DNA from: Bryobacterales bacterium
GTDB taxonomy: Bacteria > Acidobacteriota > Terriglobia > Bryobacterales > Bryobacteraceae
Reading direction: 5' to 3'
Length of the DNA: 64,000 nt
Assembly: GCA_003170295.1 (NCBI GenBank)
Contig: PNAJ01000059.1
Coordinates: 1-64,000, forward strand
The notes under the pieces were generated by a model. That model saw only the letters and a program-made list of their open reading frames with translations, was not told the origin of the DNA and searched no databases. A program made the position numbers and the translations under genes. Below, piece after piece: positions 42,709 to 54,780 of this stretch; positions within the stretch are counted from its first letter, which is position 1, and the number at the start of each line of letters is the position of its first letter.

Positions 42709-44025
42709 CTATTCCAGAATTTTCTTTTTCTTGATCCAGCCGATCACCATGTCGCGCTGCAATGCGGCGATTTTCGGGAAGGCGAGACCGCTTACGCCGA
42801 ACTGGTCCTTCGAGGCTTGGTTCGAGGCGGTGAAATCTGTGGTGGCGAGCGTGTACTCGCGATCGGAATCGATGGATTGGCCTTCGCGCACCTTCGGAGG
42901 AAGCTGGCTGCCCTTGAATTTCCCAATAACGACGGCGTTGTCGAAGGGCAGGATATTCCAGATGGCCCGCGCGAGCACGGGACCGGCAGGAATCACATCG
43001 CGGATGTTGCCCAGGTTCACCCAGGCGAAGTCGCTGCCGGTTTCCTCGGCCATGGCACGCTGAATCAGCATCTGCAGATCCTTCTTCTCGAAGCGACGCT
43101 TGGCCTCACCAATCTGCACATCGACGATCTTCGAAACTTTCGCTTCCCAGTGCGCGACCTGATGCGCGACTCGCGGGTCGGGTACGATTTTCCTGGCGTC
43201 GATGGGAATGATCTTCCATTCCGCGGACTTCAACCTGTGAGCCGTCATGTCGACTTGCAAATCGAGACGGCCCAGTTCGACTCCGTAAGCAGTGACGAGG
43301 GCGCCAACGCGGCCGTCGAAGTCATGCAGATGCGCGTAAGCCTTGTGAGTATGGCCGACGATGACGACGGAGACGGCTGGAACCTGCTGGAGGATGGCGT
43401 CGGCCTCCTCATCATGGATGTGACCCAGGACCACGATGAGATCGGATTTGTCGAGAACCTCAGCGGCGTATTTCCGCACAGTTTCGACGACCGGGAGCAA
43501 GTGCCAGGGTCCGACCTTGTCGGGTGTAGCGAGATTTCCCACCAAGTCACCAAGCAACACGCCGATTACCGCAACACGAATGCCGCCGGCCGATTTAATC
43601 ACATAGGGACGGCCTGCGAGGAGCGCGCCGCTGCCGTCCACGACGTTCGCTGAGACGGTAGGAAATTTCGCGGCCTTGATGAAATTTTGAATGCGGAGCC
43701 AACCGTAGTCGAATTCATGATTGCCAAGTGTGGAGACGTCGACGCCGAGCCGGTTCGCTATCCGATAAATCGGGAGGCCTCGATAGAGCGTCGAAACGGG
43801 TGTGCCTTGCACGAGGTCGCCCGCGTTGAGATAGAGGCTCGCGCTGCTGCGGGCGCGCTCCTCGCGAACGGCTGTTGCGAGATATGCGAATCCCCCCCTG
43901 CCCTGATCATCGGAGAGAAGATGGGCGTGCAGATCGTTGGAGTGAAGAATGGTAAGAGGCCGGACGTCCTGCGCCCGGACCGAGAATGCCAAGACAAGGA
44001 GCGCGAGGAGACGGCGGAGGATCAT
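42709..44025 (-). CDS. 5'-nucleotidase/UshA-like metallophosphatase, exported
   Basis: 438 residues with signal peptide (ILRRLLALLVLAFSVRA). The calcineurin-like phosphatase domain shows ILHSNDLHAHLL, NAGDLVQGTPVS, LGNHEFDYG, VLGHIHDEEAD and IVGHTHKAYAH. The C-terminal 5'-nucleotidase domain carries ETGSDFAWVNLGNIRDVIPAG (split) and ILPFDNAVV. It probably releases phosphate from nucleotides in the periplasm. It is the last gene in the row dnaE-accA-small protein-nucleotidase, with one base after the preceding stop. Confidence 0.93.
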   Translation of the reverse strand: MILRRLLALLVLAFSVRAQDVRPLTILHSNDLHAHLLSDDQGRGGFAYLATAVREERARSSASLYLNAGDLVQGTPVSTLYRGLPIYRIANRLGVDVSTLGNHEFDYGWLRIQNFIKAAKFPTVSANVVDGSGALLAGRPYVIKSAGGIRVAVIGVLLGDLVGNLATPDKVGPWHLLPVVETVRKYAAEVLDKSDLIVVLGHIHDEEADAILQQVPAVSVVIVGHTHKAYAHLHDFDGRVGALVTAYGVELGRLDLQVDMTAHRLKSAEWKIIPIDARKIVPDPRVAHQVAHWEAKVSKIVDVQIGEAKRRFEKKDLQMLIQRAMAEETGSDFAWVNLGNIRDVIPAGPVLARAIWNILPFDNAVVIGKFKGSQLPPKVREGQSIDSDREYTLATTDFTASNQASKDQFGVSGLAFPKIAALQRDMVIGWIKKKKILE

Positions 44026-44026
44026 G

Positions 44027-44293
44027 CTACTTCAGCCAAGTCACTTTTTTTGGCTCGGTGCGATCGCACGCCATGGAATCAGTCACGCCGGAGGAGATGG
44101 TGGCGCAGGCATTCGCTATCGCGGTGCGCAGCGTTTCCTCTCTCTTTGAACCGGACACGGTGCGGCAGGACGTCATCCCGTTAAATTCCATGCACACTTC
44201 TACCCTATGAGTGCCGAGCGTCATGGTGGAATAGACAAGCGCTCCCACGATCACGAACAGAAATACGATTCCGATGAGCGCGGCTTTTTTCAC
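44027..44293 (-). CDS. Small membrane-anchored protein of unknown function
   Basis: 88 residues: one membrane helix ([20 protein letters not shown]) and a short outer domain with three cysteines ([23 protein letters not shown]) plus one near the end (SMACDR). The cysteines suggest disulfides in the periplasm. Its start overlaps the accA stop by 4 bp and its stop abuts the nucleotidase gene, so it is a real member of the operon. I do not recognise the family. Confidence 0.75.
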   Translation of the reverse strand: MKKAALIGIVFLFVIVGALVYSTMTLGTHRVEVCMEFNGMTSCRTVSGSKREETLRTAIANACATISSGVTDSMACDRTEPKKVTWLK

Positions 44294-45126
44294 AACATTG
44301 GTTCCGTGAAGAACGATCCCATGCGGCGGAATTTTTCGTAACGGTCGTCGATGAGCTCCTGCCCGGACATTCCGGACAGTTCAGATAGTCCGATGCGCAA
44401 CATCATACGCAGCGCGTCGGCGGCATTATCGGGATCGGTGTGCGCGCCTTCGCCCGGTTCCGGCACGATGCCGTCGATGAGGCCGAGGCCCAGCAGATCG
44501 GGCGCCGTCAACTTCAACGCGGCCGCGGCCAGCGCCGCTTTTCCCGAATCGCGATAGATGATGGCGGCGCAGCTTTCCGGAGAAATCACGCTGTAGACGG
44601 CGTTCTCCATCATATAAATACGATTGCCGACGCCGAGCGCCAGCGCGCCTCCACTGCCGCCTTCGCCGATCACAACGACGATCACGGGGACGCCGAGGCG
44701 CGACATTTCACGGAGATTTTGCGCGATGGCTTCGGCTTGTCCGCGCTCCTCGGCATCGATGCCGGGATAGGCGCCGGGAGTATCGAGCAACGTGATAATC
44801 GGCCGCGAAAACTTAGCCGCCATTTCCATGAGCCGCAAGGCCTTGCGATAGCCTTCGGGCTTGGGCATCCCGAAATTTCGAAACAGCTTCTGCTTGGTGT
44901 CGCGGCCTTTCTGCTGGCCGACGATCAACACCGGCCTTTCTTCAAACCAAGCCATGCCCGCAACGATCGAATGATCGTCGCCATACGCGCGGTCGCCGTG
45001 AAGCTCCTGAAAATTCGTAAAAATTCGTTGGATGTAATCGAGCGAGTGCGGACGCTTGGGATTGCGCGCAAGCTGCACGCGTTCCCAGCTCGGATTGGTC
45101 GGTAGGGGAGACTGCGGGTCGGCCAT
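44290..45126 (-). CDS. accA: Acetyl-CoA carboxylase carboxyltransferase subunit alpha
   Basis: 278 residues; E. coli AccA has 319, so the N-terminal helix is shorter. [93 protein letters not shown] and [15 protein letters not shown] are all family signatures. With AccD it transfers carboxyl from biotin to acetyl-CoA, giving malonyl-CoA. It lies 26 bp downstream of dnaE, an arrangement also known from E. coli. Confidence 0.97.
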   Translation of the reverse strand: MADPQSPLPTNPSWERVQLARNPKRPHSLDYIQRIFTNFQELHGDRAYGDDHSIVAGMAWFEERPVLIVGQQKGRDTKQKLFRNFGMPKPEGYRKALRLMEMAAKFSRPIITLLDTPGAYPGIDAEERGQAEAIAQNLREMSRLGVPVIVVVIGEGGSGGALALGVGNRIYMMENAVYSVISPESCAAIIYRDSGKAALAAAALKLTAPDLLGLGLIDGIVPEPGEGAHTDPDNAADALRMMLRIGLSELSGMSGQELIDDRYEKFRRMGSFFTEPML

Positions 45127-45152
45127 GATTAGAAGCTACAGTTCAGAATACC

Positions 45153-48632
<3,480 letters not shown>

Positions 48633-48670
48633 CTTAAAAAGCGGGGGAGAAACCTTATTATACGGAATCG

Positions 48671-50287
48671 TCAGCGGCGCGGCGGGAAATAATAGAGCAG
48701 CACGCTCTTTCCCACGCGCTGCTGCTCCGGCACCAGTTCCGGCCAAGGCTTGATCTCGGGGTGGCCGCCCATCCCCAGCCGGAGCTTCAGCATGGTCAGG
48801 CTGACCGCGTTCCATCCTGGCGATGGTTGCAGCGGGTCCAGCGGCTTGATGGGCGGAAAGCCATGCACAGCTTCCAGGTGCGCGACGATGAACGGATCAA
48901 AAGCCACTTCGGTTGCGCCCACTTCGCGGAGGCGCGCGCCCAGGCGCTTCATGTCCTGGCCCCAGTCGAGATCGGAATCGACGATAATGTTTTCCGGATG
49001 GTCGCCGGCGATCTCGTTGAAGTAGGCGAGATAGTCCGGGTGGCTGAATGCCGAGGACGCCATCATCCACAGCAGCAGCGCCGCAAGAATCCAGCGGGCC
49101 TTGCCGCCCAAGGTCCAGAGCCATCGCGCCCCGACACCCGCGATCACGGAGAATGCAAGATACACCGGCAGCACATGCCGGATGCCGATGTTGATCCGGC
49201 TGAACGCGCCAACCGCGAGAATGCCGATCGCGAACGCGGACGGAATCCAGTAAGCTCCGCGCAATTCCCGGCGCCGCTTCCAGCAGAACACCGCGCCCAC
49301 TCCAATCAGTGCCAGCAGCGCCAGCGGCGTCTTCACGGCCAGCGCCACTTCGTAGTAACACCACCAGCCCGTTTCGTTGGTGTCGCCCAACAGGTAGCTG
49401 GGATTTCCGGAAGCATTGTGATTTCGCACTTCTTGGATTCCCGCCCACAGCCGCGGCGCGGGAACCTTGTCGAAGGCGAAACGATAGCCCGCCCAGATGA
49501 TCAGGCAGGCGATCGCGGCAGCGAAGGCCAGCGGCACTACGCGCGTCCTCGCGAGCTCCAGCAGATGCGCCGGCCGGGGTCGCTCAAAAGCCAGGTAGCC
49601 CGCCAGCGCACACGCTGCCGCAGCGGGAAAAAATACCAGCACGGAAAACTTCGAGAGAACGGCCGCGGCGAGAGCCACGCCGAACAACGCGCTTCGTCCC
49701 CACGACGGACTCTCCAGCCAGGAGAGCATCGTTACAAACGCAGCGCCAAACGTCGCCATAAGAGCCATGTCTGTGGTTGCCAAGCCGCCGTGTGCGAGCG
49801 CGGGCGGCAGGAAGGTGAAACAAAGAGTCGCGAAAATCGCGGTCAATTCGCCGAAGCTGCGGCGCGCCCACCAGTACACCACCCAGCACGCCAGCCAGTA
49901 GAACGGCAAAATCCCGAGACGCGCCAGAGCGAGCACCCGATCGTAGTGATCGCCCGTGTACAGGATCGCAGCGCCCTCGTTGTACATCACCGGACGATCC
50001 CAGGAATGGGCTTTGGCCAAGTAATGTGGAAACACCGCCGTCATCACGCGCGCCAAAGGCGGGTGCTGCGCTTCATAATGATAGGTGCCTTTATCCAGCC
50101 ACTCCATGCCGCAGGCGATATGCGCGGGTTCATCGATGGTGTGGTTGAAAACCGTGTACGTGGTGACGATCCGGGCGCTCGCCAATGCTACCAATACCAG
50201 GAAAATCATTAGCGAGTGCCGACTGAGGAAGGTTTCCACGCGCTCCGGCAAGATGCTCGGTGCCTGCGCCACCCGCTTTTTTGGCAT
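48671..50287 (-). CDS. Family 39-type (ArnT/PMT-like) membrane glycosyltransferase
   Basis: 538 residues with about eleven membrane helices. The N-terminal periplasmic loop carries the GT-C motif as NHTIDEPAHIACGMEWLDKG, and HPPLARVM follows as in other family 39 members. Further signatures: LLGDTNETGWWCYYEVALAVKT (split), RINIGIRHVLPVYL and DSDLDWGQDMKRL. GT-C enzymes move sugars from polyprenyl phosphates to lipids or proteins on the outer face of the inner membrane. The acceptor is unknown. The ATG at 50287 follows a TTG in frame. Confidence 0.85.
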   Translation of the reverse strand: MPKKRVAQAPSILPERVETFLSRHSLMIFLVLVALASARIVTTYTVFNHTIDEPAHIACGMEWLDKGTYHYEAQHPPLARVMTAVFPHYLAKAHSWDRPVMYNEGAAILYTGDHYDRVLALARLGILPFYWLACWVVYWWARRSFGELTAIFATLCFTFLPPALAHGGLATTDMALMATFGAAFVTMLSWLESPSWGRSALFGVALAAAVLSKFSVLVFFPAAAACALAGYLAFERPRPAHLLELARTRVVPLAFAAAIACLIIWAGYRFAFDKVPAPRLWAGIQEVRNHNASGNPSYLLGDTNETGWWCYYEVALAVKTPLALLALIGVGAVFCWKRRRELRGAYWIPSAFAIGILAVGAFSRINIGIRHVLPVYLAFSVIAGVGARWLWTLGGKARWILAALLLWMMASSAFSHPDYLAYFNEIAGDHPENIIVDSDLDWGQDMKRLGARLREVGATEVAFDPFIVAHLEAVHGFPPIKPLDPLQPSPGWNAVSLTMLKLRLGMGGHPEIKPWPELVPEQQRVGKSVLLYYFPPRR

Positions 50288-50387
50288 GAACAATTATCTT
50301 AGTAAAAGGCGCTCGAGCTCCGCTCCCTGTGGTCACGGCTCGGTAAGGGTAGCCTCGATACTGGGCCGCGGCCACGGGGAGCGATAG

Positions 50388-50407
50388 ACTTAGTCTATAG
50401 ACTAAGT
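50388..50407. promoter_or_regulatory. Perfect 20-bp palindrome, operator of the Phd/VapC pair
   Basis: ACTTAGTCTATAGACTAAGT reads the same on both strands and lies 12 bp before the antitoxin ATG. TATAGA inside it could be the -10 box, so repressor binding would block the promoter. Confidence 0.65.
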
Positions 50408-50419
50408 TAATCTAAAACC

Positions 50420-50659
50420 ATGGCCGCCACAGTCAATATCCATGAAGCAAAAACTCATTTCTCGAAGCTTCTCGCAAGAGTAAGCGCAGGCGAGGAGATC
50501 GTCATCGCGCGTGCGGGCAAGCCTGTGGCGCGGCTCGCTCCGATTGGACCCGGGACGTCGAGAAAACGAGTTCCCGGAATCGATAAGGGCAAAATCTGGA
50601 TGGCGAAGGATTTCAGCTCCATGTCCAAGCGAGAACTCGACGACTGGTACCGGTCGTGA
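50420..50659 (+). CDS. Phd/YefM-family antitoxin
   Basis: 79 residues. TVNIHEAKTHFSKLLARVSAGEEIVIARAGKPVARLAPI, given by its landmarks NIHEAKTHFSKLL and GEEIVIARAGKPVA, is the Phd fold that binds DNA; the tail WMAKDFSSMSKRELDDWY is the toxin-binding part. It stands 12 bp after a perfect palindrome, and its stop overlaps the toxin start. Confidence 0.93.
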   Translation: MAATVNIHEAKTHFSKLLARVSAGEEIVIARAGKPVARLAPIGPGTSRKRVPGIDKGKIWMAKDFSSMSKRELDDWYRS

Positions 50660-51042
50660 GGGTGTTGCTCGACACCCACGTTTTCCTTTGGTGGAACGAA
50701 GGCAGCCCGAAGCTGTCCAAGCGAGCTCTCCGAATTTTGGCGGATCCCGCGAATTCCCTCATCCTGAGTGTCGCGAGCGCGTGGGAGATCGCGATCAAGA
50801 CGCAGGCCGGGAAACTACGGATTCCCGAGGACGCAGCCACGTATGTGCCGACACGCGCCGCGCATTATGGCATGGAGATTCTCCCGATTCATCTGGCGCA
50901 CGCGCTTCGATTGGAGACCCTGCCGCTGCATCATCGCGATCCCTTCGATCGCATATTGATCGTCCAGAGCCAGATCGAGAAGCTGCCAATCCTGACGGCC
51001 GATCCCGCGATTCGCGCCTATAGCGTAGACGCGATCTGGTGA
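50656..51042 (+). CDS. PIN-domain toxin (VapC-like)
   Basis: 128 residues from a GTG start overlapping the antitoxin stop as GTGA. RVLLDTHVFLWWNEGSPKLS, ILSVASAWEIAIKTQAGKL, HHRDPFDRILIVQSQIEKLP and TADPAIRAY hold the four acidic PIN residues of the PemK-independent, Phd-linked VapC group (DTH, E of WEIAIK, D of RDPFDR, D of TADPAI). It is an RNase toxin by family. The 3' end overlaps the convergent GT87 gene by 25 bp. Confidence 0.93.
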   Translation: MRVLLDTHVFLWWNEGSPKLSKRALRILADPANSLILSVASAWEIAIKTQAGKLRIPEDAATYVPTRAAHYGMEILPIHLAHALRLETLPLHHRDPFDRILIVQSQIEKLPILTADPAIRAYSVDAIW

Positions 51043-52169
51043 CGACCGACGTCCGCGGTTCCAATGAGTTTCGCGGACAGCGGAGGCATCGCGCACAGCG
51101 CCAGCAACGCAACATCGAGGATGGGAATGAGCATCGACCACGAAGAAACGCTCCACGCGACGAAGTATGTGATCGGGATCAGCAACAGCGCTCCTGCGAT
51201 CTTCGCTTCCCGCGAGCCCGCGTCGAGAGCGATCAGCGCGAGGGGAGCCAGCAGCAGGCAATCGTATGCTCCGGCATGCGGCAGCAGAGGCAACATGACC
51301 AACGGCGCGGCGGCGATCAGAAACTCGACGTCCTTGCGCGCGACGTAAAGATAGAGGATCAGCAGCACGATTCCAATCGCGGCGATGGTTAGATTTCGCG
51401 CGACGGGCGCGCCGTGGATAAAATAATAAAATGACGGCGTGACGATGACCCTCGGAGTGGTCGCGGGATCGCTGATCGCCGCGAGGAACCGTCGGGGCCA
51501 GTCAGGTCCGTTCACCAGAAAACTAGTTGTCATTAAAAAGGTCGCGCCGCCGAACAAGCCGGCCGCGAGTCTCCAGCGGCGCGCGAGCAGCACGGCGGGA
51601 AACAACGGCAGGAACAAATGAAATTTCGCCAACGTGAGCGATAGCACAAGTCCGGCGATCAGCGGCTTTCCGCGATGAAGCAGCGCGAGCGAAACGGCCA
51701 TGCATGCCAGCAGCAGCGGGACATCCTGACCCATCCGCAGATTCATCAGCGCGGGCAGCGAGTAGCACAGGATCGTGGCGCGAATCGCGAGCGACGGCCG
51801 CGGCCACAGGATGACGAACGTTACCAATCCGCCAATCAGCAAAGCCTGCCAGATAAATTGCGCGGGGATGTAGGGCAGTCGCGCGAGAGGCCACAGGGCG
51901 GCGGCGAACCACGGCATGCGGATGAAATACGTGCCCTCGCCCATCACTTGAGCGGCGCGCAATTGTTCCGCCATCGCTTGCTGAGGATCGTACAAGTCGG
52001 GAGTGAAGGCCAGGCGTCCGCCCGCGTAGAAGCTGAGAAAATCGGTGTGGCCCAGAGCGACGTCGCGCCAGTACGGCCTCGAAATCACGGCCAGCAGGAC
52101 CAGTCCGCCGCACGCGAGCGCGATGAGCGCGAACAAATCGAGTCGCGGATTTTTTGAGGCGAGCCGCAC
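51018..52169 (-). CDS. GT87-type (DUF2029) membrane glycosyltransferase
   Basis: 383 residues from a GTG start, about ten membrane helices. The first loop GHTDFLSFYAGGRLAFTPDLYD with the aspartate of TDF is typical of GT87 mannosyltransferase-like proteins, as are MPWFAAALWPLARLPY and LRMGQDVPLLLACMAVSLAL. Members use polyprenyl-phosphate sugars for envelope glycans. Function beyond that is unknown. Its 3' end crosses the end of the PIN toxin gene. Confidence 0.82.
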   Translation of the reverse strand: MRLASKNPRLDLFALIALACGGLVLLAVISRPYWRDVALGHTDFLSFYAGGRLAFTPDLYDPQQAMAEQLRAAQVMGEGTYFIRMPWFAAALWPLARLPYIPAQFIWQALLIGGLVTFVILWPRPSLAIRATILCYSLPALMNLRMGQDVPLLLACMAVSLALLHRGKPLIAGLVLSLTLAKFHLFLPLFPAVLLARRWRLAAGLFGGATFLMTTSFLVNGPDWPRRFLAAISDPATTPRVIVTPSFYYFIHGAPVARNLTIAAIGIVLLILYLYVARKDVEFLIAAAPLVMLPLLPHAGAYDCLLLAPLALIALDAGSREAKIAGALLLIPITYFVAWSVSSWSMLIPILDVALLALCAMPPLSAKLIGTADVGRHQIASTL

Positions 52170-52189
52170 TACCTTATAATAGAGCGCGA

Positions 52190-52840
52190 TCAGTAGACCT
52201 CGACCACGATCATTTCGAGTTTGTTCGGACCCAGGTTCGTGGTAGCGTGCGTCACCGGCCCGCTCCAGGAAACATCGCCGGCGGCGAGATGCAGCGAGCT
52301 GCTCGATCCGTCCGCCAGTTTCACAGTCGCGTTGAGGCCGGTGAGGAATACACCCACGCGACCCGTCCCAACGTGTTCGTGCATCGTCTCGGTCCCGCCC
52401 GCTTCGCGCAAACTTCGAAACACGCGCACCTGAGAATTCTCAAATAGCAGGACATTGTGCGATGGATCGATCGCCAGCGGATCCAGTTCGCGCTTCCGCA
52501 CCGGCGCCTTCGCTGGCGCAGGCTTTTTCAACTCCACTTCGATAATCCGCAGCGGCTTCGCGCCCACATTTTCGCTAGTGTGAAGCTCGCCCGCCGCGCT
52601 CCACGCCACCTGCCCCGCCTTCCAATGTTGTTCATCGATATGCCCGTCCTGATAGCGGACCGTCAGGTCGCCGTCGCTGAGATAAATCATCACGCGGTTC
52701 ACCTCATGGCGATGCAGCGCGCTGGGATTATGCGGCTGATCGACGACGTTTAACACGCGCACGGAATCGTTATCGATCTTCACGCGATCGTCCGCGGCGA
52801 AGGCGAGAAGCAACCCGAACAGAAATGGCATCATGAACAT
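52190..52840 (-). CDS. Exported double-cupin protein
   Basis: About 216 residues with signal peptide (FMMPFLFGLLLAFA). Two cupin halves: HNPSALHRHEVNRVMIYLSDGDLTVRYQDG (outlined by HRHEVNRVMIYL) with WKAGQVAWSAAGELHTSENVG, and TETMHEHVGTGRVGVFLTG with LAAGDVSWSGPVTHATTNLG. The histidines could bind a metal in each half. The role is unknown; such proteins may bind small molecules. It diverges from the phosphoesterase gene with only a few bases between starts. The start among three close ATG codons is uncertain. Confidence 0.8.
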   Translation of the reverse strand: MFMMPFLFGLLLAFAADDRVKIDNDSVRVLNVVDQPHNPSALHRHEVNRVMIYLSDGDLTVRYQDGHIDEQHWKAGQVAWSAAGELHTSENVGAKPLRIIEVELKKPAPAKAPVRKRELDPLAIDPSHNVLLFENSQVRVFRSLREAGGTETMHEHVGTGRVGVFLTGLNATVKLADGSSSSLHLAAGDVSWSGPVTHATTNLGPNKLEMIVVEVY

Positions 52841-52852
52841 ACAGCATACCCG

Positions 52853-53647
52853 ATGATTCATATCCAAATGATTCAAGCGCTACTGCTGGCACTCCTCGCC
52901 GCCGACCTTCACTTCGTCATCCTCGGCGACCGCACCGGCGAGACGCAGCCTGGAATTTACGAGCAAGTGTGGAAGGAGACCGCCGCCGAAAATCCCGCTT
53001 TCGTTGTTAGCGTGGGCGACACCATCCAAGGCCTCGATGACAAAACCGCCGACCGCGAATGGCGCGAAGTACAGCGAATCCTCCCACCGCGCATCAAGCT
53101 TTATTTAACACCCGGCAATCACGACATCTGGTCGGATCTATCGGAAAGTCTCTTCCGCAAGTATTCCGGGCACGCGCCCCACTACAGCTTCGATTACGAT
53201 CAAGCGCACTTCACCATTCTCGATAACAGCCGCGACGACCAGTTTTCCGCCGCCGAACTCGCCTGGCTCGAGTCGGATTTGCGCGAGCATGAAAAGCAGC
53301 CCGTGAAATTCGTGTTCTCCCACCGCCCGTCGTGGCTAATCGAGATCCTGCTGAAAAACCCGCAATCCGCCATTCATCAAATAGCGAAAAAATACCGAGT
53401 CCAATACGTCATCTCCGGCCACGTCCATCAGATGATCCACTCCAATTTCGAAGGCATCACATACCTCTCGATGCCCAGCGCCGGCGGCCACTTGCGAGGA
53501 ACTATGAAATACGAAGACGGCTGGTTCTTCGCCCACACCCTGGTCGACGTCTCCGGCACGGAGGTCCGCTTCCAAATAAAGGAACTAAAAAACCGCGTCA
53601 CCACCCCGAGCAACTGGGGCGCCTCAGGCCTGCTCCATCACGAATGA
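52853..53647 (+). CDS. Metallophosphoesterase, exported or membrane-associated
   Basis: 264 residues. A short hydrophobic start (IQALLLALLAADL) precedes the calcineurin-like fold: FVILGDRTGE (first metal motif), SVGDTIQGLDD, LTPGNHDIWS, VFSHRPSW and VISGHVHQMIHSNF. All five motifs are present, so it should be active; the substrate is unknown. Its stop overlaps the start of the following MFS gene as ATGA. It diverges from the double-cupin gene. Confidence 0.9.
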   Translation: MIHIQMIQALLLALLAADLHFVILGDRTGETQPGIYEQVWKETAAENPAFVVSVGDTIQGLDDKTADREWREVQRILPPRIKLYLTPGNHDIWSDLSESLFRKYSGHAPHYSFDYDQAHFTILDNSRDDQFSAAELAWLESDLREHEKQPVKFVFSHRPSWLIEILLKNPQSAIHQIAKKYRVQYVISGHVHQMIHSNFEGITYLSMPSAGGHLRGTMKYEDGWFFAHTLVDVSGTEVRFQIKELKNRVTTPSNWGASGLLHHE

Positions 53648-54771
53648 TGATCCTCGCGGCGATCCTTGCGGTCCTCGTGTACGGCATGACTGCGGCGATG
53701 TTAGGCACGATCCTTCCGGATCTCTCGACGCGATTTCAACTCACTCCGAAGCAGAATGGCACCATCGCCTCCGTGCAGGCCATCGGACTGATCGTCGCCT
53801 CCGTCGGCTCCGGTCCGCTCATCGACGCGCAGGGGAAGAAGGTCGGCATGGTCCTCGGACTCGGTGTCATCACGCTAGCTCTATTCCTTCTGCCCAGGTC
53901 GACCGGCTTCGGCAGCGTCATGCTCTACATATTCCTGCTGGGACTCGGAGGCGGCATCGTCGTCACCGCCGCCAACGCCCTCGCGAGCGGCGTCAATGAA
54001 TCCAATCGCGCGTCGACGCTCAACCTGCTGAATTTGTTCTTCGGCCTCGGCGGCTTGGCGACGCCGTTCATCTCCGCGAATCTGATGAAACGGAATTCCG
54101 TCCGTCTGTGCTACACCGTCGCAACTTTGACAGCCATCGCGCTCGCGGTAAACATTGCGACCGCAATGCCCGGACCAACGGCCGCGCGCAGATTCGTCCT
54201 TTCCGATGCTGGATCCGTTCTCGGGAAGCCCGCCCTGTTCCTTCTCGCTCTATTCCTGTTCCTCTACGTCGCCTGCGAAGTCGGCATCTGGAACTGGCTG
54301 GTGCAGCACCTTATCGCGCAAGGCATCCCGCAATCGCGAGCCCTGAATATCCTCTCGCTCGGCTTCGCGCTCGGCATGCTCCTCGGCCGCATCGTGATTT
54401 CGCAGGTTCTGAAGACCGTCCCCGCGGAAACCGTGACGCTGGCCGCCGCGATTCTCATGTCGATCACCACGTTCTGGATGCTCCATACAAAAACCGCCGG
54501 AACCGCGGGAGTAGCCGTCTTCCTCGCCGGAGTCGCGATGGCCCCGGTCTTTCCCACCGTGCTGGCAATGATTGCCGACCGCTTCCACACCATGACCGCC
54601 ACCGCGCAAGGCATCGCGATCGGCTCCGGCTGGATCGGTGTCGCCATCAGCTCCCGCATCATAGGCTCGATTGCCGGCGGCGATCCGAAGCGGCTCAAGA
54701 AAGCCTTGCTCATCATTCCGGGCGCATCGATAGCAATGGTGGTCGTGAATCTAGCCCTGCGAGCTTTGTAG
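53644..54771 (+). CDS. MFS transporter
   Basis: 375 residues with about eleven or twelve helices: LAAILAVLVYGMTAAMLGTILPDLSTRF opens, GPLIDAQGKKVGMVLGLGVI carries the loop motif between helices 2 and 3 (G-x3-D-x2-G-K-K), and FLAGVAMAPVFPTVLAMIADRF resembles the FucP/sugar-porter branch. The cargo cannot be told. ATG-ATG at 53644/53647 overlaps the stop of the phosphoesterase gene, suggesting coupling. Confidence 0.9.
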   Translation: MMILAAILAVLVYGMTAAMLGTILPDLSTRFQLTPKQNGTIASVQAIGLIVASVGSGPLIDAQGKKVGMVLGLGVITLALFLLPRSTGFGSVMLYIFLLGLGGGIVVTAANALASGVNESNRASTLNLLNLFFGLGGLATPFISANLMKRNSVRLCYTVATLTAIALAVNIATAMPGPTAARRFVLSDAGSVLGKPALFLLALFLFLYVACEVGIWNWLVQHLIAQGIPQSRALNILSLGFALGMLLGRIVISQVLKTVPAETVTLAAAILMSITTFWMLHTKTAGTAGVAVFLAGVAMAPVFPTVLAMIADRFHTMTATAQGIAIGSGWIGVAISSRIIGSIAGGDPKRLKKALLIIPGASIAMVVVNLALRAL

Positions 54772-54780
54772 AATACGCAC

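Noticed and set aside
48761-50212. A 483-codon open frame on the plus strand opposite the family 39 glycosyltransferase
   Set aside because: Its translation is Gln/Arg/His-rich without hydrophobic pattern or motifs, while the opposite strand encodes a clear membrane protein.
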